NCBI RefSeq assembly: GCF_022347545.1 | Contig: NZ_JAKREW010000014.1 | Span: 1 to 64,000 of the forward strand | Length of the DNA stretch: 64,000 bases | DNA from: Terribium retamae | GTDB taxonomy: Bacteria; Pseudomonadota; Alphaproteobacteria; Rhizobiales; Rhizobiaceae | Reading direction: 5' to 3' | Part shown: positions 57,284-64,000 of the stretch, one piece after another | How positions within the stretch are numbered: position 1 is the stretch's first letter | Layout: each line of letters starts with the position of its first letter | Translations under genes and position numbers: made by a program | Notes under the pieces: model-generated | The model's database searches: none | Told to the model about the DNA's origin: nothing | What the model saw: the letters and a program-made list of their open reading frames with translations, nothing else

Positions 57284-58144
57284 GTGATCCGTTACGCGAA
57301 ACCCGCCACACTCGACGAAGCGCTCGCGCTGCTTGGCGAAACATCGTGGCGCGTGCTTGCAGGCGGCACCGACTTCTACCCTGCGCAGGGCACCCGGCCA
57401 CTTCGTGAGAACATCCTCGACATAAACGGCATCGGCATGCTGCGTGGCGTTGTCGAGCATGAAACACACTGGTCAATCGGCGCTCGCACGACCTGGACGG
57501 ATATCATCGGCCGGTCGCTGCCCCCAGCCTTCGATGCCATGAAGCAAGCTGCACGCGAAATCGGCTCAGCGCAGATTCAGAATGTCGCATCGGTGGCCGG
57601 CAATCTCTGCAACGCTTCGCCCGCGGCGGATGGAGTCCCCGCTTTGCTGGTTCTGGATCCCGAGGTGGAATTGCGCTCGGCCCAAGCCACCCGTCAGGTC
57701 CCGCTCGCCGATTTCATCCTTGGCAACCGCCGCACCGCGCGCCGGCCGGACGAGTTGGTCACCGCTATCCGCGTGCCCAGGACCAGCGCCTCCGGAACCT
57801 CGGCATTCGTCAAGCTCGGTGCGCGGCGGTATCTCGTCATCTCGATCGCCATGGCGGCTGTCCGGCTGGTCATTGAAGACGACATCATTCGGCACGCGGC
57901 AATCGCCGTCGGCGCCTGTTCGGCTGTCGCGACGCGACTGCCGGATGTCGAGCACGCACTTGTCGGTCGGACGCTGCATGATCCGCTAGCAGATATCGTC
58001 AAGGCCGCGGCGATGCCGCAACTTGCGCCCATCGACGATGTGCGTGGTTCCGCCGCATATCGGCTGGATGCAGCCCGCGAAATCGCAGCCCGCGCGGTCC
58101 AGGCAACAGCCTGCTCACCGTCCCGGGCAGAGGTGGCGGCATGA
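57284..58144 (+). CDS. FAD-binding subunit of molybdenum hydroxylase (CoxM/XdhB type)
   Basis: A 286-residue flavoprotein that passes electrons between the Fe-S clusters and an external acceptor in xanthine dehydrogenase-type enzymes. FAD-binding motifs are VLAGGTDFYP (about 25-33) and GSAQIQNVASVAGNLCNASPAAD (about 92-114). The gene begins with GTG at 57284 after AAGG. Its stop overlaps the next gene (ATGA), so the FAD and the Fe-S/Mo subunits are translationally coupled. Confidence 0.9.
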   Translation: MIRYAKPATLDEALALLGETSWRVLAGGTDFYPAQGTRPLRENILDINGIGMLRGVVEHETHWSIGARTTWTDIIGRSLPPAFDAMKQAAREIGSAQIQNVASVAGNLCNASPAADGVPALLVLDPEVELRSAQATRQVPLADFILGNRRTARRPDELVTAIRVPRTSASGTSAFVKLGARRYLVISIAMAAVRLVIEDDIIRHAAIAVGACSAVATRLPDVEHALVGRTLHDPLADIVKAAAMPQLAPIDDVRGSAAYRLDAAREIAARAVQATACSPSRAEVAA

Positions 58145-60921
58145 GTATGGCGCGCCAGCACATAGCCTTCCAGGTGAATGCCGCACAGGCGATCCTATCC
58201 GTCTCACCCGTCAGCCGGCTGTCGTCCGTTTTGCGCGACGAATTGCAACTCACGGGAACCAAGGTCGGTTGCGACGCCGGGGATTGCGGGGCCTGCACTG
58301 TGCTTGTCGACGGCCAGCCGGTTTGCGCCTGCCTGACGCCGGTCGCTTCGATTGACGGGGCGACGGTTACGACAGTCGAAGGCCTGGCCAATGGTCGGCT
58401 GTCTGCCTTGCAGGCATCGTTTCTCGAACATGGTGCCGCGCAATGCGGCGTCTGCACGCCTGGCTTGCTGGTGACTGCCACCGCGCTGCTGGAGAAAAAT
58501 CCGCAACCCGACGAAGCCGACGTGCGCGACGCGCTCGGCGGCATATTGTGTCGTTGCACCGGCTATCGGAAGATCATTGCCGCGGTGCTGGATGCAGCCC
58601 GCAACGAGGCGACCAGGCGACACGAAGGTCTCGGCATCGACTTCCGCATGCCGGCTGCCGGCAAGGCGGTTGGTTCCTCGCCCGTGCGTCTTGACGGTGT
58701 GCCCAAGGTCACAGGCGTCGAAAAATTTGGTGCCGATGCGTTTCCCGAGGACGCCTTGACTGCCCTGGTGGTGCGTTCACCTCACCATCACGCGCGTTTT
58801 GCATTCGGCGATCTCGGAGCCTGGCGCTCAATGCATCCCGGCGTCGTCGGCATATTCACCGCAGCCGATATTCCGGGGCGGAACCTCTTCGGCGTCATCC
58901 CGGCCTTCGCCGACCAGCCGGCACTGGCCGAAGGCGTTGTCCGCTTCCGTGGCGAGGCGGTTGCGCTGGTTGCGGCCGAACGGGCTGTTGCAGCCGATCT
59001 CGACCTCGCCGATTTCCCGGTGACGTGGACACAGACGCAGCATCTGCTGTCGGCGAATGAAGCCCGGGCAGAAGATGCCTTGGCCATCCATCCGGATCGC
59101 GCCGGCAATCTTTTGACCAAGGGGTTCGTGGAGCGGGGCGAGCCCGACAAAGCTCTTGCCGCTGCCCCCGTTATCGCCTCGGCGACCATCGAAACGTCCT
59201 ATGTCGAGCATGCCTATATCGAGCCCGAGGCTGGCTATGCCTATCTCGATGGCGACACACTCGTCATCATCGCCTGTACCCAGGCGCCCTATATGGACCG
59301 TGACGATACCGCGCGTGTTCTCGGGCTCGACCCGGATAAGGTGCGTATCGTGCCGACGGCCACCGGTGGTGGTTTCGGTTCAAAGCTCGACATTTCCGTT
59401 CAGCCGTTGATTGGTCTGGTCGCCCTGAAGACGGGCCGGCCGGCCGCCCTGACCTTCTCTCGTTCGGACTCGATGATGGCGACAACCAAGCGCCACCCGG
59501 CAATCATGCGAGCCGAGGTGGGCGCGGCAGCGGATGGCACGATCTCTGCCATGCGCTTCGAGAGTGATTTCAATACGGGCGCCTATGCCAGCTGGGGCCC
59601 GACGGTCGCCAACCGTGTGCCGGTGCATGCCTCGGGCCCCTATGTCACGCCAAATTATCGGGCCGAAGGGCGAGCCATCCACACCAACGGTCCGATTTCA
59701 GGCGCCTTTCGCGGCTTCGGCGTACCGCAGGCAACGATCATGCAGGAGGCGCTTTACGATCAGCTGGCAGACAGGCTCGGCATCGACCGGCTGCAATTTC
59801 GCTTGAAGAACTGCCTGCGCGACGGCTCGGAAACGGTTACCGGCCAAAAGCTGGAAGCCGGTGTCGGCATCGGGGCCTGTCTCGAGGCTCTCGAACCGCA
59901 TTGGGTGCGTGCGCTGGCGGACGCCGACGCGTTCAACGCCAGCGATCCTGTAGGGAGCCGCGCACTGCGGCGTGGTGTCGGTGTCGCCTCCTGCTGGTAT
60001 GGCTGCGGCAATACTTCGCTGCCCAATCCCTCGACCATCAAACTGGGCGTTGCGCCGACGGGCGAAGTCGTCCTCCATCAAGGTGCAGTCGACATCGGCC
60101 AGGGTTCCAACACCGTCATCGCCCAGATCTGCGCAGATGCGCTCGGTGTCCCGCTGGAGAGCCTGAAGCTGAAAAGCGCAGACACTGCGATCACCCCCGA
60201 TGCCGGAAAGACATCCGCGTCCCGCCAGACCTTCGTGACAGGCAAGGCCGCCGAAAAGGCGGGACGATCCTTGCGCGAGCACATCCTGCGCCATGCCAAC
60301 GTCTCCGATGCCGCCACGCTTTCCTTCGATTGCGGCCTGCTGCTTATCCGCGAGGGCGACGCCACCCGCCGCGTCGAACTCACCGCACTGGCGGCGGATG
60401 ATGACGGCTTCGTCTTTCGTGCCGAAGAGACTTATGATCCGCCGACCTCTCCGCTGGATGCCATGGGGCAGGGCAAGCCTTATGCCGTCTACGGCTATGG
60501 CGCGCAGCTCGCCGAACTCGAGGTCGACATGCGCCTCGGCACTGTGCGGCTGATCAAGATCACTGCTGCGCATGATGTCGGCAGGGCGATCAACCCGATG
60601 CTGGCCGAAGGACAGATCGAAGGCGGCATCGCCCAGGGCATCGGCATGGCGCTGATGGAAGAATACATCCCCGGCCGCACCGAGAACCTGCACGACTATC
60701 TCATCCCGACCATAGGCGATGTGCCGCCGATCGAGACGATCCTGGTCGAGGTGCCCGATCCAGAGGGACCCTCCGGGGCCAAGGGGCTCGGCGAACATTC
60801 TCTGATTCCGACGGCGCCCGCGATCCTCAACGCCATCCGCCACGCCACCGGCGTGATGATGACTAAGGTGCCGGCGACGCCGTCGCGTATCCTGGCTGCG
60901 ATCAAGGAGGCGGGCCGTTGA
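58141..60921 (+). CDS. Fused 2Fe-2S / molybdopterin hydroxylase subunit (xanthine dehydrogenase family)
   Basis: A 926-residue protein joining two usually separate subunits. Residues 1-155 form the 2Fe-2S domains: plant-type cluster at Cys44, 49, 52 and 64, and second cluster at Cys102, 105, 137 and 139. From about 175 onward is the Mo-binding domain with GGGFGSKLD, AFRGFGVPQA, DIGQGSNTV and the catalytic Glu in GAKGLGEHSLIPT. It should hydroxylate an N-heterocycle or purine using water. The substrate is not evident; the neighbours suggest a pyridine-type ring such as nicotinate. Confidence 0.9.
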   Translation: MSMARQHIAFQVNAAQAILSVSPVSRLSSVLRDELQLTGTKVGCDAGDCGACTVLVDGQPVCACLTPVASIDGATVTTVEGLANGRLSALQASFLEHGAAQCGVCTPGLLVTATALLEKNPQPDEADVRDALGGILCRCTGYRKIIAAVLDAARNEATRRHEGLGIDFRMPAAGKAVGSSPVRLDGVPKVTGVEKFGADAFPEDALTALVVRSPHHHARFAFGDLGAWRSMHPGVVGIFTAADIPGRNLFGVIPAFADQPALAEGVVRFRGEAVALVAAERAVAADLDLADFPVTWTQTQHLLSANEARAEDALAIHPDRAGNLLTKGFVERGEPDKALAAAPVIASATIETSYVEHAYIEPEAGYAYLDGDTLVIIACTQAPYMDRDDTARVLGLDPDKVRIVPTATGGGFGSKLDISVQPLIGLVALKTGRPAALTFSRSDSMMATTKRHPAIMRAEVGAAADGTISAMRFESDFNTGAYASWGPTVANRVPVHASGPYVTPNYRAEGRAIHTNGPISGAFRGFGVPQATIMQEALYDQLADRLGIDRLQFRLKNCLRDGSETVTGQKLEAGVGIGACLEALEPHWVRALADADAFNASDPVGSRALRRGVGVASCWYGCGNTSLPNPSTIKLGVAPTGEVVLHQGAVDIGQGSNTVIAQICADALGVPLESLKLKSADTAITPDAGKTSASRQTFVTGKAAEKAGRSLREHILRHANVSDAATLSFDCGLLLIREGDATRRVELTALAADDDGFVFRAEETYDPPTSPLDAMGQGKPYAVYGYGAQLAELEVDMRLGTVRLIKITAAHDVGRAINPMLAEGQIEGGIAQGIGMALMEEYIPGRTENLHDYLIPTIGDVPPIETILVEVPDPEGPSGAKGLGEHSLIPTAPAILNAIRHATGVMMTKVPATPSRILAAIKEAGR

Positions 60922-62453
60922 GCGAACTCGCCGAACGTTTCGACACGCATGAAGCCGGCGAAAAGCAGGTTGCCGAGAAGATCCGCTGCGATGCCTGCCC
61001 GGTGATGTGCTACATCGCCGACGGCCGCACCGGCGCCTGCGATCGCTACGGCAACCGGGCGGGCCGCATCGTGCGGCTCGATCCACTGACCATTCTGGAC
61101 CACGCTGCCGAAACCGGCCAGGCCGTGGTGCCCTTTGTCGCCGAGGGCGAGGCGTGGTCCGGCCAACTCGTCAACACCGGCCGGCGTTTCGTGACAGCGA
61201 TCGGCGCCGGCACCACTTACCCGGACTATAAGCCGGCGCCGTTCATCGTCAGCCAGGAGGTGGAGGGGGTAGACCTCGTCACCGTGGTGACGGAGGGCAT
61301 CTTCTCCTACTGCGGCGTCAAGGTGAAGATCGATACCGACCGCCATATCGGTGCCGAGACGGCAACCGTGCGCGCAGGGGGCGAGGCGATCGGACATGTC
61401 ACCACCGGCGAATATGGCTCGCAGATGCTGTCGCTCGGTGGCGTGCATCATCTCACTGGCGGCTCCAAGGCGGAAGGGCGCGCTACCTGCGACGCGTTGC
61501 TGGCACTGTGCAATCAACAGCCGGTGGAACTTGCCATCGACGGTGGCGCCCCCGTCGTCGTGCAGGCGGGCAAGGCCCCGGTGATCGATGGCAAACTCGA
61601 ACATCGCATGCGGGTCGGCTGCGGTTCGGCCACGATCGGGATGTTCGCCGCGCAATGGCGCGGACTGGTCGACGAGGTCGTCGTCGTGGACGATCACATC
61701 ACCGGCGTGGTTTCCGAACATCAGGCCGGCAAGGTGCTTGGCTGGTCCGACACAGGTATCCGCATCGTCGGCCGCCGTTCCACTCCCGGTCGCTATTTCA
61801 AGGTCTCCGAACCCGGGCTCGGCTGGGGTGGCACCGCCATCGACGACCCGTTATCAATTCTCGGTCCATGGAACGGCGCGAAGGGTGCGCGGCCCGGCCT
61901 GTCGCTGCTGATGGTTTCCACCACCGGCGAGCAGTTTGCCTATTACGAGCTGGACGAAGACCTGAAGCCCGTCGAAAAACCCTTCCCCGAACGGTTGCTG
62001 AAATCGGTGTCGCTCATCGAGGAGAATTGCGAACCGGCGCTGTGCACGGTGCTGTTCGTCGGCGGCGCTGGCGGCAGCCTCAGGGCGGGCGTCACGGAGA
62101 ACCCGGTCAATCTCACGCGTTCCGTGCAGCGCCTGGACACCTACGTCACCGTCGGCGGCGCGCCCGTCTATGTCTGGCCGGGTGGCGGCATCACCTTGAT
62201 GGTCGATGTCAGTCGGGTGCCGGAAGGCGCCTTTGGCTATGTGCCGACGCCGGCCTTGGTGGCACCGATCGAATTCACCCTGCGCCGCGACGACTATCTT
62301 AAGTTGGGTGGCTACGAATCCGAGATCCGCGACCTCGCCGATCTTTTCGCGCGCGGCGGCGAATATCTCAATCCGCGCAGCAATACCGGAGCATCCGGCG
62401 TGAACCCCTGGCCGCCGCTGGCTCAACTCAAGCGCAATCGGGGCGAGCTATGA
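60918..62453 (+). CDS. 6-hydroxynicotinate reductase-like iron-sulfur protein
   Basis: A 511-residue protein annotated in relatives as 6-hydroxynicotinate reductase, an enzyme known from fermentative nicotinate degradation in Eubacterium barkeri. An N-terminal Cys motif C24-x2-C27-x3-C31 with Cys41 (KIRCDACPVMCYIADGRTGAC) can hold a 4Fe-4S cluster. Gly-rich stretches TEGIFSYCGVKVKIDTD, GEYGSQMLSLGGVHHLTGGSK and FVGGAGGSLRAGVTENPVNLTR are strongly conserved-looking. It overlaps both neighbours by 4 bp. The reaction is probably ferredoxin-dependent ring reduction; substrate inferred. Confidence 0.78.
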   Translation: MSELAERFDTHEAGEKQVAEKIRCDACPVMCYIADGRTGACDRYGNRAGRIVRLDPLTILDHAAETGQAVVPFVAEGEAWSGQLVNTGRRFVTAIGAGTTYPDYKPAPFIVSQEVEGVDLVTVVTEGIFSYCGVKVKIDTDRHIGAETATVRAGGEAIGHVTTGEYGSQMLSLGGVHHLTGGSKAEGRATCDALLALCNQQPVELAIDGGAPVVVQAGKAPVIDGKLEHRMRVGCGSATIGMFAAQWRGLVDEVVVVDDHITGVVSEHQAGKVLGWSDTGIRIVGRRSTPGRYFKVSEPGLGWGGTAIDDPLSILGPWNGAKGARPGLSLLMVSTTGEQFAYYELDEDLKPVEKPFPERLLKSVSLIEENCEPALCTVLFVGGAGGSLRAGVTENPVNLTRSVQRLDTYVTVGGAPVYVWPGGGITLMVDVSRVPEGAFGYVPTPALVAPIEFTLRRDDYLKLGGYESEIRDLADLFARGGEYLNPRSNTGASGVNPWPPLAQLKRNRGEL

Positions 62454-63343
62454 ACGAGCCGCAGGCGCATTGGCTGGCCGACGGCCGAAGGCTGCATCTG
62501 AATCATGGGCCGATCGATCTCGTCATCGAGGCTTTTGGCGATGCAGTCGAGGTGCGGGCAGCTTACGAACAGGCCGTCGGTCGGTTTCAGACCATCCTGT
62601 CCGAACTCGTTGAAGAATTGCCGGCTTTGCGGCGTCCCGCCGCCGCCGCTCAGCGTGTTTTCACCGGTCCGACCGCGCGGCGCATGGAAGCCGCCGTCTC
62701 ACCGCTGGCCGAACGGTTCGTCACGCCGATGGCCGCCGTTGCCGGCTCGGTCGCCGACGAAATGCTGGCCGCGATGATTGCAGGGCGAAGGCTCGAGCGC
62801 GCTTATGTCAACAATGGCGGCGACAGCGCACTGTATCTGGCACTGGGTCAATCGACGACGGTGGCGATTGCAGGGACCGGCCACGGCTTTGCGGATCGCG
62901 TTCTTGTGCGCGCTGAAGACAGCGTTCGTGGTATCGCCACCAGCGGCTGGCGCGGTCGATCTTTTTCGCTCGGCATCGCCGATGCGGTGACTGTCCTGGC
63001 ATCTTCCGGAGCAGCCGCCGATGCCGCCGCGACGCTGATCGCCAATGCCGTCGACCTGCCCGGCAATCCCGCCATCAAACGACAACCCGCCTTCGAACTT
63101 GCCCCGGACAATGATCTCGGCACGCGGCTTGTGACAGTCGAGGTTTCGATGATATCGCCTCGGGAAACCGCCCAAGCTTTGCAGGCCGGCCTGATGGTCG
63201 CTGAAGATTATCGCCAACGCGGGCTGATCACGGCGGCAGCGCTGTTCCTCAACGGCGCGAACGTTCTCGCCGGGAATTTCCCTGACCTTCGCAGCGATCG
63301 GCTGCGTTCATCCGACCAAACCAAGGATCTCGTCCATGCCTGA
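62450..63343 (+). CDS. UPF0280-family protein (ApbE-like fold)
   Basis: A 297-residue protein of the UPF0280 family, whose fold is related to the FMN transferase ApbE. The AYVNNGGDSALYLALG stretch (NNGGD at 121-125) and MAAVAGSVADEML (94-106) recall ApbE's nucleotide and metal sites. It may flavinylate or otherwise mature a partner, possibly the reductase upstream; this is inference. It overlaps the reductase by 4 bp and the DUF1185 gene by 8 bp. Confidence 0.75.
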   Translation: MNEPQAHWLADGRRLHLNHGPIDLVIEAFGDAVEVRAAYEQAVGRFQTILSELVEELPALRRPAAAAQRVFTGPTARRMEAAVSPLAERFVTPMAAVAGSVADEMLAAMIAGRRLERAYVNNGGDSALYLALGQSTTVAIAGTGHGFADRVLVRAEDSVRGIATSGWRGRSFSLGIADAVTVLASSGAAADAAATLIANAVDLPGNPAIKRQPAFELAPDNDLGTRLVTVEVSMISPRETAQALQAGLMVAEDYRQRGLITAAALFLNGANVLAGNFPDLRSDRLRSSDQTKDLVHA

Positions 63344-63920
63344 ATTCCCCATTCGCAAGATCGCGGTTCTCACCGAGGAAATCGTCCATGATGGCGGTCC
63401 GGTGGTGAACGTGCCGCGTCGCCGCGCTGCGGCGATGGCGCTGGTGAAGAACCCGTTTGCGGGGCGCTATGTGGAAGAATTGCAGAGCGCGATGGAGGAT
63501 TTGAAGCCGCTTGGCCTCATTCTCACCGATCGCTTGATCGCGGCACTTGGCGGTGACGCCCATGTCATCGACGGCTACGGCAAGGGCGCCATCGTCGGCA
63601 GCGCCGGCGAACTCGAGCATGGTGCGCTCTGGCATGTGCCGGGCGGCTACGCGATGCGGGAGCGGCTTGGCGAAGCCAAGGCGATCGTGCCTTCAGCCAA
63701 GAAGGTCGGGGCTTTCGGCGCACGTCTCGATGTGCCGATCGGCCATATCAACGCGTCTTACGTACGTTCGCATTTCGATGCTATGGAAGTCGGCATCGCC
63801 GACGGCCCCCGGTCGGACGAGATCCTGTTCTGCCTGGTCATGACCTGTGGTCCACGCATCCACAATCGCATGGCAGGGCTGGAGGCCAAGGACATCAAGG
63901 TCTGGGACGGTCAGCGATGA
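63336..63920 (+). CDS. DUF1185 (AA_synth) family protein
   Basis: A 194-residue protein with PEFPIRKIAVLTEEIVHDGGP at its start, NPFAGRYVEEL near 43-53, GYGKGAIVGSAGELEHGALWHVPGGYAMRE near 82-110, and RSDEILFCLVMTCGPRIHNR near 155-175. The family is described as amino acid synthesis protein but has no demonstrated reaction. Its constant association with the reductase-type genes here suggests a step on a ring-derived product. It overlaps UPF0280 by 8 bp and the next gene by 4 bp. Confidence 0.8.
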   Translation: MPEFPIRKIAVLTEEIVHDGGPVVNVPRRRAAAMALVKNPFAGRYVEELQSAMEDLKPLGLILTDRLIAALGGDAHVIDGYGKGAIVGSAGELEHGALWHVPGGYAMRERLGEAKAIVPSAKKVGAFGARLDVPIGHINASYVRSHFDAMEVGIADGPRSDEILFCLVMTCGPRIHNRMAGLEAKDIKVWDGQR

Positions 63921-64000
63921 CGACACCACTGGCATTGGTCGGCGACGAGCCGGACGGCATCTATCGGTTGCAGGACCAGGTCGGGTTCGTGTTGCGCAAA
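63917..64000 (+). CDS. Probable MarR-family regulator, 5' fragment
   Basis: Only the first 28 codons are present: MTTPLALVGDEPDGIYRLQD followed by QVGFVLRK. The YRLxDQVGFxLRKA beginning is typical of MarR-family regulators of aromatic and heterocycle catabolism. The start ATG overlaps the DUF1185 stop (ATGA), so it is part of the operon. The helix-turn-helix lies beyond the window, so the call rests on the N-terminus only. Confidence 0.55.
   Translation, partial: MTTPLALVGDEPDGIYRLQDQVGFVLRK

Noticed and set aside
59698..61086. 462-codon minus-strand open frame in the molybdo-hydroxylase
   Set aside because: It is antisense to the conserved Mo domain and rich in Arg/Asp shadows, without a family match.

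Overview
The window looks like a chromosomal segment of an alphaproteobacterium of the order Rhizobiales, most probably Mesorhizobium or a close relative such as Aminobacter. This rests on uniformly high GC, rhizobial gene types (a CP4-type AroA, a NodF/NodE-like pair, an FrcK-like kinase, a BTLCP peptidase, a TIGR02300 acidic protein) and at least six copies of intergenic palindromic mosaic repeats of the RIME kind. I see no transposase, integrase, phage gene, rRNA or CRISPR array. Two tRNAs are present: Leu(CAG), minus strand, and Ala(GGC), plus strand.

Layout. 1-2.3 kb: 5' end of a PcaF-type thiolase, a stand-alone ATP-grasp protein and an atypical SDR divergent from an XRE/MmyB regulator. 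3.2-6.5 kb: a sugar-acid operon (SDR, dgoK, dgoA, SMP-30 lactonase) with 4-bp overlaps. 6.6-11.4 kb: a GGDEF/EAL protein and a GT-C-like membrane protein divergent from a GT2-GtrA pair. 11.4-17.5 kb: gshB, comM, BTLCP peptidase, phaZ, RlpA-like protein, tRNA-Leu. 17.7-28.7 kb: gpmA-dapB-ABC exporter, glk, mepA, a GST-queG-SDR operon, uppP and an NDUFA9-like protein.

28.9-37.6 kb is a catabolic island. A polar amino-acid ABC transporter and an Ldh-family oxidoreductase lie on the minus strand. Divergent from them, on the plus strand, are a dimethylargininase-like hydrolase, a TetR regulator, a TPP decarboxylase of the guanidino-oxopentanoate type and an SDR. The shared promoter carries a perfect 7-11-7 inverted repeat. 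The set suggests uptake and breakdown of arginine or an N-substituted guanidino compound. 37.9-44.8 kb holds the rpsA-cmk...aroA/TIGR02300 housekeeping block, interrupted by an ABC-F gene and a RibD-C-like gene. 45-56.3 kb is mixed: membrane proteins, a mutarotase-like protein, a P-loop kinase, glutathione S-transferases, the NodE/NodF-like pair, small zinc-type proteins, an aldolase, a HAD phosphatase and a NhaD-type antiporter.

The most interesting part is 56.3-64.0 kb. Nicotinamidase (pncA) is divergent from a tightly overlapping operon: an FAD subunit, a fused 2Fe-2S/molybdopterin hydroxylase, a 6-hydroxynicotinate reductase-like Fe-S protein, a UPF0280 (ApbE-like) protein, a DUF1185 protein and the start of a MarR-type regulator. 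Its leader has a MarR-like palindrome and stable hairpins. The gene content resembles hydroxylation followed by reductive dearomatisation of an N-heterocycle, a strategy best known from anaerobes. The operon runs off the right edge, so the pathway cannot be completed here.
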